Assembly: GCF_963576545.1 (NCBI RefSeq)
Contig: NC_083639.1
Location: forward strand, 15,378,118-15,442,117
From: Limanda limanda
Lineage: Eukaryota; Chordata; Actinopteri; Pleuronectiformes; Pleuronectidae
Reading direction: 5' to 3'
DNA length: 64,000 nucleotides
A program made the position numbers and the translations under genes. Below the pieces are notes generated by a model, which was not told where the DNA came from, did not search any database, and saw only the letters and a program-made list of their open reading frames with translations. Every line of letters begins with the position of its first letter. The first letter of the stretch is position 1. Below are positions 13,021 to 25,039 of the stretch, piece after piece.

Positions 13021-15120
13021 GTGCCAGCCTGAAGTTTCTTATATAAGTCAGACTCACTGACATGTATTATCCAGTGTTTCTGCAGCATTGTCAGTCCTCA
13101 ACGCTGCTGTCTTAAAACCTGCAATTATTTTGTCACCAGCTTGAAATCATAACATTTGGGCCGTGTAATCAGATAATTGTGATATTCGCCAAGATCACAG
13201 AAACGATAAAGTATCCTGAACCGCTGGTCCTGTGAAGTGATCCTCGGTCAATGTGTTTTTTAAATTTTTGTGCCCTTTAGTATAAGAACTTCTGGTCACC
13301 TGTTTTAGACTTTGTATCCCTAATGCCATATTACCACAGGTGAACCAGTGTTCCTGTCTTAGTCAACACACTGGCCAAATGAAGAAAAATAAAATGAAAA
13401 GTATAACGAAAATCTTTGCAATAGAACGGAAGTTAATCCAAGAAAAAAGGCTGGCGAGAACATCAAAAAACAAGTTTGGGAGATTGGGATTAGGACTTTG
13501 ATCTGCAGCCAGATGAAGAGCAGACTGATGGACGTAGCTGTCAGGTGACTCACTTCAAACGCCAACATGAATCCTTCTGATTCCCAGTTTTCCCTCCAGC
13601 GCAACAGCATCTACCCATAAGCCAACCATCTCGTGTTACTGATAACAAGGAGCCACGGGCTGTTTGACTGGCATTCACAACAAAGACAGAGGTGATCAGA
13701 ATTGAAGTCACGTATCTAGCTGTTGTTGTACTGTAACTGTTAATCAATCTAACAAATTAGTGCAGTGAAGTGTGAATTTTTGGTGCGTCAGGTGTCATGC
13801 AGCATATTTTAATTCTTTCTGGAATCTATACTACAATCCAACAATCTTTGAGAAAAGCACATAGTTAAAACAAATGTATCTGATTTATTTTTCTGTATCT
13901 ATATTTTGCAAACACAAGATAGAATTTTGTTTGGTCCATATTTGTCACCTTTCTTTTTTGTGACTAGTTTTAATATTTCAACAATGAGCAGACGCCATTT
14001 GTATGAGCCTCATGTTCACAATCGTGGATGCTTTGACATCTGATGAAAACGATTAATTTGATTTGTCTTCTCAGGAGCTTGAAATATTTATGATATTCAA
14101 ATGAGCGTCTGTGTGCGGCTTTAAACTGCCTTTTCTATAGCTTTCTCGATTTAATTTGCAAGCATTTGAACGCTGACTCTAATCTCTAAATCCTGTCATA
14201 CGTGCTTCCTAATGTCAGAGAAGAGACTGCAGGGTGTATTTGGCTCTAACACTTATAACAATGGCCTTGCAGTGCTGCCATCATGCATGGAATATAGTCT
14301 GACATGTTATTCAGAGAATTTCACATGTACCAGATCAAGAAGGTGGAGGAAAAAACCTCTACAGTAAGCTCAGTATGAAGTAAAATGTTCTCATCCCTGT
14401 AAACACCCGCAAAATTCTGCCATGAAAGAGGAGTTTTCTTTCTGCTCTCTGCAGTTTGGTGCTAATGAGTTTTGAGAGTTATCTGTCTCCATGTGCACCC
14501 AGAAGACACCACCTCTCCTTATATATTTCTTCAGGGAAATTAAGGTTTGCTTGTTTATTGCAGATGAGATGAGGAGTTCTTGCAACCTGTCGTGAACGAG
14601 ATGAAATATTAATGTATCAATTATTATTTTTGTCATTTAACAGTGGAAGTGAACATATAACCGATCATAACTACCAGTGCAGTGTTCGCGCTAAATCTGT
14701 CCACAGAACACTGAAGCTGAACCACGGCTGTTGCACAAAGAGCTGTCCATTGCTTAACTCAGTACAAAGAACCCCCGACTGGAGAATCGGTTGTCATTGC
14801 ATGTCACTTATGTCTCGACCAATGCTGCCACAGAGTGCTGATCGACCTTCAAACGAATCACATGTCCAAATCACATTGCAGTTCCTAGGGCCCTGAACAA
14901 TTCACATCCTAAGTGAGAAGCTGATGAGATGGTCGGTTCTTGAGACATGCGCTCAACCTTCTATGGAGACTTCTCACACAATGCCGCAACACAATTACAA
15001 AAAGCCACACAACAGATACGGGGGGAAAAACGGTTGGCTTGACCTTTCGTTTGTGAAAACCTGGTTAAGCAAGTCGCAGCATAAAAATGTCTTCTTTTCC
15101 ATATGAGGTGTTACAGTACA

Positions 15121-16326
15121 GGGGCCTCATTTATAAAAGAGTGCGTAGGATTCATACTAAAAGTGTACGTACGTACAAAATCCGGAAATGGCGTACGCAA
15201 AAGATAATTCCGATTTATAAAACCGTGCGCACGTACAACTGAACGCAATGTTCGCTTTAAAAATCACAGTCCACTTGGAAACGTTCGTACGTGGATCTGC
15301 CTCCAAATCCGCCCTCCACACGCCCACTTTCAACCATAAATGGTCAACGCAAAGCACAGCGTGAATATTAAATAATGCTGCTGACCAATGGGTTTCCACC
15401 GTGAGTCCTGACGGAGTCACCACATCAAGCGATGTGAAGAGGAAGTGAAACTTTCTGACACTGACATCAAGTGTCTGTTAGTGAGGTGGAGGTGAAGAGC
15501 GACTTTATGGGACAGCAGCGATGTCACTAATAAAGAAAATACACTGATACTCTGCTGCTGCTGCTGTGGATCACACACTGTGTGAGATCAGACATCACAT
15601 AACACAATGTGTGAGATCAGACATCACATAACACACTGTGTGAGATCAGAGATCACATAACACAATGTGTGAGATCAGAGATCGCTGAAGCCTCGCTTCC
15701 TCGTCCTTCCATTCACATGCACACATCGAGCAGAACCCTGCACCGGTGTCACGGCAGTATTTATTCATTTAGAGCATCGGACCGATTCCCTCACATCAGT
15801 GGATCCTCACCTCCTCTGGGATATTATTTGGAAAGTTTCTTCATTTCTTATAAGTGATCTCCAGTGCGCTCTGTGCTCTGTGCTCTGTGTTCTCTGGCTC
15901 AGTCCCGTTCACTGCAGCGATCTGATGATACACGCACAGTGTTAGAAGATATTATTAAAACCTATTAATGACTCGGCACCGTAACTCTGCCGTTAAATCG
16001 AATCTGAACCTAATTTGCTTAAAGTTGTTTTATATTTTTTTAATTAAAAGGCTCATGTGGAGCAGACACGTCGCGCGAGAAAAACTGTTGGTTTTAATGT
16101 AAATGATGAATTGGATCAATACTCAGCTGCAGTTCACCACCTCACGTCTGTGTCGCCGTTTTCCCGTCTCCCCAAAACGCTCGTACGGGAGGGTCTAAGT
16201 TTGCGTAGAAATACGCACATTTTCCCGTCAAGTTTGTTTTTATAAATCCCAACGTTGGCGTGAGAAGTGGCGTACGCACGTTTCAGGCCCGTTTTGTGCG
16301 TACGCAACGGTTATAAATGAGGCCCC
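15121..16326. mobile_element. Inner non-autonomous DNA transposon with 16-bp terminal inverted repeats
   Basis: It starts ggggcctcatttataa and ends with the exact reverse complement ttataaatgaggcccc. Subterminal regions on both sides are rich in GCGTACG-type motifs (for example ggcgtacgcaaaag at 15189-15202 and gtgcgtacgcaacgg near the right end) and repeat the phrase atttataaaa. These could be transposase-binding sites. The interior is more GC-rich than the flanks and contains a CTG run (about 15551-15566) and a 29-bp tandem array. It is non-coding. I could not identify a target-site duplication, so the superfamily is left open. Confidence 0.7.
15574..15689. repeat. 29-bp tandem repeat, 4 copies
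   Basis: Four head-to-tail units start at 15574, 15603, 15632 and 15661. Each has the form caca(c/a)tgtgtgagatcaga followed by (c/g)atcacataa, and the last unit is diverged at its end. Units 1 and 3 start cacactg, units 2 and 4 start cacaatg. This suggests duplication of a two-unit block. It lies inside the inner transposon. Confidence 0.92.
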
Positions 16327-17623
16327 AGGTCCGTTCTTCCTATGGTTGTTCCAAGCATCTGTACCGTAACACCTCAAGTAGACAAGCATCACATTTTAAG
16401 TGGTGGTTGGCCCGACCAGGTTTTCACAAACGATAGTTCACTCTACTGCAGGGAGTCACTTGCTCATTTCATTGTCAACATCCATTGGGGCTCACCTGTG
16501 CTGTGATTGTGTTTCTGTTGTGTTGATTTTTCAGTTAAATTGAGGCTCTTGCAGTTGTGGGGTCACTTTTGCTTTTTTGTTGTGGCTTTTATGTTTTTCG
16601 TTAATGTGCTTGTGTGAGAAGTCTCCCCCTAAACCTACAGATTTCTGGGCAAATAGGCTGATTTTTGGATAGATGTTGCCTGTGTCATCAGTGTAGCTGA
16701 CATCATCTCCCACTCACCCATTGCTCTTGAACATCATGGTTTTACATGGTGGTCACATTCAGTGCTCGCTTGGTATAGAGCAGGATTTCCAACCTGCCAC
16801 ACCGGCCCTCCAGGATAATTGGATGAAAGTGTTCTTTTAACATCTTTTATCCAACATGCATTAATGAAGCCATCCAGAGCTGTCACCGTGCAGCATGATC
16901 ACAGAAAGACACAGTAAACAGAATATCAGAATGATGCAACAAGGCCACAGTGCAAAGAAAATGTCCTCAACAGGTCTTTGCAGCACGATTGGGGAAACTT
17001 TTGTTTTAATTAGATGAATTAGATGTAAGGGCATTGACCTACACACACAGGCACACACAAGAGGTTGTCCTTGGAACAGAGCACCTGGACATTTTATCCA
17101 GTCCCAAAGTAATTTAACACCCTCTGTTTTCACCGGCCTATTAATGCGTTGTTATCTTTGCTTGTGGCGGTTTCGCACCTCTAGTACAAGGACATCATTA
17201 CTTGTAGCTGCACATTTCTATGATAGAACCATTCCCTTAAAACCCTGTGCGCTCCATACCATAGAGGTCTGAAAAGAAGGAGAAGTGGAAGGAAAACTGC
17301 AGGATAAAGATTGATCCCAGTAGAGGCCAGACCCACAACATTTGCTGTGTATCTCCACAGATTCCTGCCGAGACCAGCTGGTGGTCACTACACCTTGTGT
17401 ATTTAATGATGTTCACACGTACCAAGGGACCACACATCACACAAATATAGAGCTCGATGTTTGAGTTTCGATGTTGAAATCCCCTCTTGAATTTATGAGG
17501 CAGACAATAGCAGGTAAATGAAAATAATCTACTCACCCACTGACAAAAAAATACACAAACACATTTCTTGAACAAAAGGGAGCATGAAGAAGAAACATCT
17601 TATATGACTGCCCCTTTCATATA

Positions 17624-17672
17624 CAGTGGGGCAAAAAAGTGTTTAGTCAGCCACCAATTGTGCAAGTTCTCC
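17624..17672 (+). repeat. Left terminal inverted repeat of the Tc1-like element
   Basis: 49 bp beginning cagtggggcaaaaaagtgtt and ending caagttctcc. It pairs with 19100-19148, with about two mismatches (gtgttt versus gtattt, and ccaccaatt versus ccagcaatt). Confidence 0.95.
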
Positions 17673-17760
17673 GAAAAAAAATCCAGAAAAATCACAATTA
17701 AAGAATTTATTTGCAAATTATGGTGAAAAATAAGTATTTGGTCAATAACAAAAGTTTATC

Positions 17761-18780
17761 TCAATACTTTGTTATATACCCTTTTTTGGCAATGACAGAG
17801 GTCAAACGTTTTCTGTAAGTCTTCACAAGCTTTTCACACGGTGTTGCTGGTATTTTGGCCCATTCCTCCATGCAGATCTCCTCTAGAGCAGTGATGTTTT
17901 GGGACTGTCACTGGGCAACATGGACTTTCAACTCCCTCCACAGATTTTCTATGGGGTTGAGATCTGGAGACTAGCTAGGCCACTCCAGGACCTTGAAATG
18001 CTTCTTACGAAGCCACTCCTTCTTTGCCCGGGCGGTGTGTTTGGGATCATTGTCATGCTGAAAGACCCAGCCAAGTTTCATCTCCAATGCCCTTGCTGAT
18101 GGAAGGTTTTCACTCAAAATCTCACGATACATGGCCCCATTCATTCTTTCCTTTACACGGATCAGTCGTCCTGGTCCCCTTGTAGAAAAACAGCCCCAAA
18201 GCATGATGTTTCCACCCCCATGCTTCAAAGTAGGTATGGTGTTCTTTGAATGCAACTCGGCATTCGTTCTTCTCCAAACACGACGAGTTGAGTTTTTACC
18301 AAAAAGTTATATTTTGGTTTCATCTGACCATATGACATTCTCCAAATCCTCTTCTGGATCATCCAAATGCTCTCTAGCAAACTTCAGACGGGCCTGGACA
18401 TGTACTGGCTTAAGCAGGGGGACACGTCTGGCACTGCAGGACTTGAGTCCCGGGCGAAGTAGTGTGTTACTGATGGTAGCCTTTGTAACTTTGGTCTTAG
18501 CTCTCTGCAGGTCATTCACTAGGTCCCCCCGTGTGGTTCTGGGATTTTTGTTCACCGTTCTTGTGATAATTTTGACCCCACGGGGTGAGATCTTGCGTGC
18601 AGCCCCAAATCGAGGGAGATTATCAGTGGTCTTGTATGTCTTACATTTTCTTATAATTGCTCCCACAGTTGATTTCTTCACACCAAGCTGCTTACCTATT
18701 GCAGATTCAGTCTTCCCAGCCTGGTGCAGGTCTACAATTTTGTTTCTGGTGTCCTTTGACAGCTCTTTGGTCTTGGCCAT
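17761..18780 (-). pseudogene. Tc1-like transposase, inactivated by three in-frame stop codons
   Basis: The frame reads from ATG at 18780 to the natural stop at 17761-17763, 340 codons including the stop, the usual Tc1 transposase length. No frameshift is seen. The N-terminus [20 protein letters not shown] leads into the paired-type helix-turn-helix ([19 protein letters not shown]). The catalytic DDE residues are all visible: D in IWSDETK, D in QHDNDPKHT and E in NPIENLW. Stops interrupt it at 18307-18309 (TAA after DETKI), 17971-17973 (TAG after LEWPS) and 17908-17910 (TGA after VHVAQ). The longest intact piece is 157 codons and lacks most of the catalytic domain, so no active enzyme is expected. 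Confidence 0.95.
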
Positions 18781-18942
18781 AGTGGAGTTTGGAGTGTGAC
18801 TGTTTGAGGTTGTGGACAGGTGTCTTTTATGCTGATAACGAGTTCAAACAGGTGCCATTAATACAGGTAACGAGTGGAGGACTGAGGAGCCTCTTGAAGA
18901 ATTTACAGGTCTGTGAGAGCCAGAAATCTTGCTTGTTTGTAG

Positions 18943-18959
18943 CTAACCCTAACCCTAAC
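18943..18959. repeat. Short telomere-like (CCCTAA)n block inside the Tc1 element
   Basis: The sequence ctaaccctaaccctaac is nearly three vertebrate telomere units. It lies between the transposase start and the right terminal repeat, just before cttattttaccgagg. In the family sequence as I remember it, this spot reads roughly aggtgaccaaata, so the block seems to replace native sequence. Confidence 0.75.
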
Positions 18960-19099
18960 TTATTTTACCGAGGAATTTACCAATTTATTCATTAAAAATC
19001 CTACAATGTGATTTCCTGTATTCATTCCCCCCATTGTGTCTCTCATTGTTGAAGTGTACCTATGATGAAAATTACAGGCATCTCTCATCTTTTTAAGTG

Positions 19100-19148
19100 G
19101 GAGAACTTGCACAATTGCTGGCTGACTAAATACTTTTTTGCCCCACTG
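19100..19148 (-). repeat. Right terminal inverted repeat of the Tc1-like element
   Basis: 49 bp ending acttttttgccccactg, reverse complement of the left end, followed by the TA target duplication. Confidence 0.95.
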
Positions 19149-20390
19149 TAAATAACATTAATACAGAAGACCATTCCTTTTTTTGATTTCCTTTCCTTCA
19201 CAAATCAATTCTAATTATTGATAAACAGCCATCATCACTTCATAACTATTACTCAATAACTTCACATGTTAGTTTTTACTTTGTACATTTTACCAAGTTG
19301 AATAACACTGAGAGATATTTTCAATCATTTTCCCGAGAATTTCAATTTCATAATCACAATTACACGTTTTAAAGAAATCCCCTCGCACTGTCAGTCATGT
19401 GTGATTTGTACATGTAATGCTATAAAGAGAAATGAGTTAATACACCACCTAATGAAAAACAAAACAAAGATGCCATGCATGCCCTGCACATGGGCTGTAT
19501 ATATCTCATTTAGGTATAGTCAAACTTTGTATATGTAGACTGTAGTAATAGTAGTACATAATTAATACCATATGATGATGAATAATTGGTTCTTCCAAAT
19601 AAGCTGTAGATTGTTGTTTCTGTTACTGTTTGCATAAATACATTACCAAACTATATGATGTCAGCTTTTAACTTAAAAGTAAAATCATAACACAATTCCT
19701 AACATATGATCACATATACTTTTTGATATGCATAACTTCAGGTAATGTCTATAGACCCACAGAATATAGATGTATCTGTATATACCTTGAAACATTTTCA
19801 TTGGAACCATTCATGATGGATTTTTCAATCTTCACCATGACATCCTCATGTGATCACTGATATCATTGGGAATAATATTCTTATCAATATAAACTCTATA
19901 GTAATAATAACAATCTCTTATTTGGGGATATATCTGTTTTTTCAGACTTTCTTTTGATCTAATCACACACACACACACACATGCACGCACATAAATAAAA
20001 AACATTAAATGTGGTAAATCTCATTGCCACTTGGGTTCCCAAATGACCTAGTTAGTCTGTGTGTGTTCAGTGTGTGTGTGTGTCCTCGTATTCACATGCA
20101 CACACTGTAATCAAACTTCTTTGGATTTTGCAGTTTACGCAATCTTCATTTGTGGGAGGCAACCAGAGCACCTTGTATCCAGTTGCTTTGGCTCACTCTG
20201 AATACATGAAGGTTAAGTAAACAAAAAGATATAAATTTGTTTGACCTCCTGTGACGCACCAGCCTCATGTCCCTGGCGCAGTGACAATGCATGCTGGAGT
20301 AAGCCCCACTGCGACACGGAACAAAATAAGCAGGTGTGTAGAAAAAATAGTGGATGGCTGGATGAGTCAGTCCAGCCTGTTGAGTGTGAG

Positions 20391-20555
<165 letters not shown>

Positions 20556-22181
20556 TAGTTTAGACACATCGATTTTAAAACTCATGCCTGTCACAATCTT
20601 TCCATTCGCTTTGTATGCATTCATGCTGTGGGGGAATTTTTCATCTCATTAACTCTGAGTGCATCATTAATCTTCAGTCAATGACTATTTATTCAACACT
20701 CTAGAGTCAGTTTAAATAATTTATACTTTATTTATTCAGTATATATTCAGATTATTGTAACACAGCTAATATTAGCCCTTTGTGAAATACATTATGGAAG
20801 AAAATTAACACGCATAATATTTTTGTTCTTAAAGCAGAGACGCTATCTGTTGATCTAATGCCCCCTTTCCTTGTGTCCCGCTGGGCCGTCGCCATTTCGC
20901 TGCAGCGTACTTGTCACTACACGCCTGGCTAACATACACACCATGGGGTGTGTGCCACCACCCATTAAATCACACATGTCCAGCTGTGTCGTCACACTCT
21001 GTAGCCCTCAGGCAGAAAGGCTAAACACAAAAAGCCTTATACTAATAAAGACACATTTTAAACTTCATGTACAGAATATTTTAAAAAGACATCAACATTT
21101 GCTTCACTCTTTCAATTTGTTTTCAATCATATTTTATAGATAAATACTCTTTTGTAAATGATTGCTTTGTGTTAACTGTGATGGATTTTCAAGCTGGAGT
21201 CATTTTTAAGCCTGTGGACGTTGTCTTTACATGCTGTACAAGTCTCTGCAAATAACTACTCCTCCAAAGGCAGAAAGACAATCTCTGATGTATTCAGCTA
21301 TACTGACAGATTGAAGAGAATTTGTTCTCCATTAAGTACCTTGTTTAAATAGCACATATTTTACCTAGAGACATGACAACTTCCCTCACAGAGGAGATTA
21401 AAATAAAGGAAGACATATAGACAGACACAAAAAACACAAAGGCAAACCTTAATAAGTAGATATCTAATGCAGGCAGGAGCTGGATGATATAAAGCTCTAT
21501 AGAGCTGCTTTCGTTTCACGTGACAAAAACAGAAAACTAATAAACAAAAGAATATAAATATCTCAGGATGAAAATGGGTGTTGATGTGTGATCTCTGAAG
21601 CGGGATGAAACGGCCATGTCCCACCCCTTGCATGCTGCGCCACCCCTCACCTGAACGCTCCGAAGGTTTTGTTGTTGTTGAAAATCTGTTTGAGTCCTGC
21701 TGGATTCTTTACATATTAGGAAAACTCCAGAAATACTCCGGATCCCATTGTACAGATGTTATATGTACGTCTTTGTGCGTAAATTGTCATGGGTGTGAAA
21801 AATAACCACAGCACCATTATGTCAATGTGATTCCTGATTCACGTCCTCTCCCGAGGGTTTAACCAGGGATGGGGAAGGGCCAGTTGCGCCTTAAGCTTTG
21901 GTGACTCATCCTCAATGGCTCATCTGTTTCTTGATGTGATGAATAATGACCAGACACTTATTTCCTGCCCACTGCGAGGGGCTGTAGTCGCCATGTCTGA
22001 CCTCCTTCACGTCTGACAGCAAGTGGGATATTGGATTGTGTATTTTGACGTTGAGAGAGAGTGGTCATTTGTGGTTCAGTGCTATTTCTGAGCACAAAAT
22101 AGACAAAATTGCTTTAGTCAGACCAACATCTGACTTACTCACTGTTAGTCCTATGGACACGTGTAATAGACTACCCAGAAC

Positions 22182-22183
<2 letters not shown>

Positions 22184-22227
<44 letters not shown>
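22184..22227. repeat. (TG)n microsatellite, 22 units
   Basis: A 44-bp pure TG run following ccagaacat. Intronic, with no other role visible. Confidence 0.97.
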
Positions 22228-22230
<3 letters not shown>

Positions 22231-23262
22231 AAGGCCTATAAGGTTGTCCAAAGACTCTATGTACACAGATGAGTGAACACAAGCACAACAGAATCAAGGA
22301 CACACACAATAACACACTTTTATTGTGTTTCAGTTGTGACTGGTAAAAGCACATCGGTCCTGCAGTCAACTGACACTTCAGTTGTGTCCCTGCTCTTTAA
22401 GTTATAGGGTCGTACGCACACACACTGTTTCACACTAATACAGGCTCATAAATAGTCAGCCTCTTATGCCTTTACAGACTTTAATGAGCTGCGGCTTTGC
22501 TAGTGTGGATGTCATGAATTTGTGTGTGTGTGCTGCGGCGGGAGGGTTTGGAACAGCAGAAGTAGCGATATTGTTTCCATTGATTCCACTTGTCCAGCGC
22601 CTCCCCTGCACCCCACATATTAAAAGCCCCCTATGTGTTGTTTCCCAACCTGGCTCCACTCAGCAGCCCCTCTGTACGGGGACACGTACTGTAAAAACAC
22701 CAGTGACCTTTTCCACAACCCTGTCAAATCCAAGTGGTTTGGTGAGTTGAGGCCATGAATACTTAAATGCCTCGAGGCCATGGAGGAAGCAGACCTGCAG
22801 CTGAGGCTGGAGCTTTGCTCGGGGCTTTGTACAGTGCTCGACTGTGGCTGTGAAGGAGTCAGGTCTCCGTGTTATGCCCCCATGTTGGGCGAGAAGGAAC
22901 TGTGGAATTATTGATGAGCCAGTCTGGATTATTATGTATGAGTTAATCTTTATTTGTATTTCGCCGTGTGTACCATATAAAACATTATATATAGGGTCTA
23001 CTTCACCACCAAATTTGTTTCAGTAGAATTTATTGGTTGTTGAAGGGTTTATATAATAAGCTGCCTCTGCCTTAGCAAACCTTTGCATTCAAATTCATGT
23101 TTTCTGGATTGTGAGTAATGCTACTATATATCACACACAGTATGACTTAGAGAGCTGAGGAACTGCCCAACCTCCCAAATAGATGGTGGATATTGATCAC
23201 AGAGCGATATGTTTCATCTTCTTTGTAAAAACATTTGGAAATGCTGACATTTGACGGAGCAC

Positions 23263-23743
23263 ACCTCTGCCAGGGCTAACACCCCATCTCGCAATGTTCA
23301 AGAAATATTCCTAGATCCGCCACCTAATTGTATTTCCGAAAGTTAATGGGTACTCCCTGGGCCCGTACCCCCACTCTTCCACCAAAGAGCACAAAGAGCA
23401 ATGAAAACACAGGCAGAACTGAAACCCTCTCCCGTCAATCCCCTGAAATTAAATCATGTTGCGCCAAATTTCCCAAACTTAGAGATATTAGTCCCCAAAA
23501 TATGCAGATTATTGTTTTATCATCTGGATCCATGAACTAGTGAAAAGGTCAAAGAACACCCTACCATAGCTATGTAAAAAAAAAATAAAGTGATCAAAAT
23601 ATTTCCTGATTCTGCCCCCTGATCCAGATCCACACCCAATTTTAATGGGTACTTCTACCAACTTTCATGCATGGTAATCCTTTAAGCAGTTTTTGCGATT
23701 TCCTGAAAACATACAGACAAAACATAACCTCCTTGGCAGATGT
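23263..23743 (+). mobile_element. Small non-autonomous element with imperfect inverted ends (family C)
   Basis: The left end acctctgccaggg (23263-23275) and right end ccttggcagatgt (23731-23743) are inverted and match at 11 of 13 positions. The interior contains repeated phrases of the type gatccgcc...taatgggtac and gatccagatccacacc...taatgggtac, typical of a repeat very common in fish introns that ends cataacctccttggcggaggt. It is non-coding. A related end occurs at 42641-42660. Confidence 0.6.
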
Positions 23744-24214
23744 AATTAGCTCTAATTTCAAATCAATGGCCAGGTAAATATGATTGTTGTAGTTCAGCAG
23801 GTATTTAGTTATAGACCTAATTGATACTTTGACCTGATGATGGATTCAAGTTTTCTGGACACCATGAAACTCACCAAATTCCATACAAACCCCGCTAACT
23901 GTTGGGAAGTTATGACTGTTTGGTCTTTTACAAAAACAAAAGTGTTGCCAGCGTAGGGACACTGAATAAATGAGGACAAGTCATCTGATCTCAAAAGTCA
24001 GCAAGTTTCATCCCCTGGGGACCATAAATGTTTAAATTTAGTCTGGACAAAAGTTGACGGACCATCTGGCCGACTGACCCTCACACTGTCATCCCGAATG
24101 CCATGCCAGTAGCAATATCTTAAGATAGCTCTATAATCACACAACAGTGGCAAAGACAACCCTGGGAATGCATCGGATATTATATTGCTTTTTTTTTTTT
24201 TGTCCCGTCTCCAG

Positions 24215-24316
24215 GGTTTGGTGATAGAGCGAATCGGCAGGAAGCGGCTCCTCATTTTTGGTTTCTCTGCCATGGCCGTGTTCTTCAGTCTCCTCACAGT
24301 GTTCCTCAATTTACAG
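24215..24316 (+). CDS. slc2a9: SLC2A9-like transporter, internal exon C (TM8-TM9 loop with ERxGRK motif, TM9)
   Basis: Thirty-four codons, phase 0-0. The acceptor is a T-run followed by cccgtctccag (24204-24214) and the donor is gtaagc (from 24317). The translation starts GLVIERIGRKRLLIFGF, which contains the E-R-x-G-R-K signature of the sugar-transporter superfamily in the cytoplasmic loop between helices 8 and 9. Charged residues here form the cytoplasmic salt-bridge network in MFS sugar porters. A hydrophobic stretch (SAMAVFFSLLTVFLNL) follows as helix 9. The length of 102 nt is the expected size for this exon. Exon B lies 14.4 kb upstream and exon D 0.7 kb downstream. Confidence 0.95.
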
Positions 24317-25039
24317 GTAAGCAGCTCTTACTGTTCGGCACTGACCTCAATCAAGACACACTTCGAGGATGTGTCTCATAGTTGCTCAGCACTGAGGCCC
24401 ATTTTGAATGTGAACAAATCCCTATCAGGACTGCTACTCTGTGTAAATGTTGTCATTATACATGAACTTTGGAAAACATAATCTTAGTGACCATTTGGAG
24501 CATTTAACAGTACAAGTCATCCATTAATGCACACATTCATACAACGCTTCTATACACAGCATTTTGTTTCTATCGCACACTATCATACACTGTCGAAAGC
24601 CATCATAGGCAAATAAGGGCTCGGTATCTTGCCCCAACACTTAGCCATGTAGACAGGAGAAGCTTGGGATCGAACCACGGATCATCTGGTTAGTGGACAA
24701 CCCGCTCTACCTCCTGATCCAATATTCACGTATCATGATTTGCCTCATACGGCTTAACAAGGTGCAACATCCTTTGCCCTTAACCCTCAAGTGAGGAAAA
24801 ACCACCAAGGTTTCCTCTCTCATGAAGGACATAAGTGCATAGATGTCACATGTAACAGAGCAGATCATCACGATAACAAATGAGAAACATACAAAAGAAA
24901 CCGTATGACAGAGATGAAGGGAGCAATTTACTAAATTATATGTTATTATCCTGTATTTCTGAGGATATGGACTTTGAATAGAAGCAACATAATATAAATG
25001 CTGACGTTCAACATCATCTCTGTGTCTCTCTTCTCTCAG
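24317..25039 (+). other. Intron between exons C and D (0.7 kb)
   Basis: Begins gtaagc and ends ttctctcag. About 210 bp of it (24512-24725) is a reverse-orientation dispersed repeat. The rest shows no feature. Confidence 0.9.
24512..24725 (-). repeat. Dispersed repeat family B, internal part, reverse orientation
   Basis: Phrases such as cacacattcatacaacgctt, ctcggtatcttgccccaaca, gggatcgaaccac and ctctacctcctgatcca are shared in order with the copy at 62129-62440 (cacaccattcatacactgtc, gtcttgcccaaa, ggggatcaaaccacc, ctctactttctaagcca). The gatcgaacc phrase resembles the reverse complement of a tRNA B box, suggesting a SINE origin. That is inference. Confidence 0.55.

Larger units (their letters stand above)
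15047..16434. mobile_element. Outer inverted-repeat element with a second element nested inside
   Basis: The left arm is 15047-15120 and the right arm 16361-16434, each 74 bp and inverted. The outer end tcgtttgtgaaaacctggt (19 nt) is identical in both arms, and the inner end gaggtgttac(a/g)gtaca is nearly identical. The middle of each arm is diverged. Between the arms sit the inner element (15121-16326) and 34 bp of extra sequence (16327-16360). No open reading frame resembles a transposase, so it is a non-autonomous foldback or MITE-like unit of unassigned superfamily. No clear target-site duplication was found. Confidence 0.6.
17624..19148 (-). mobile_element. Complete Tc1-like DNA transposon (1525 bp)
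   Basis: Flanked by the TA target duplication (17622-17623 and 19149-19150). Terminal inverted repeats of 49 bp (17624-17672 and 19100-19148) begin cagtggggcaaaaaagt and differ at only a couple of positions. A transposase frame on the minus strand fills most of the interior. This family, with cagtggggcaaaaaag ends, is abundant in fish genomes. The high similarity of the two ends suggests a fairly recent insertion, but the transposase is dead. Confidence 0.96.

Noticed and set aside
15574..15689. Regular 29-bp repeats that might suggest a CRISPR array
   Set aside because: The units are directly adjacent with no spacers, lie in a eukaryotic transposon and have no cas genes nearby.
18131..18799. 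222-codon plus-strand open frame, the longest in the window
   Set aside because: It is the exact antisense of the Tc1 transposase frame and has no domain of its own.
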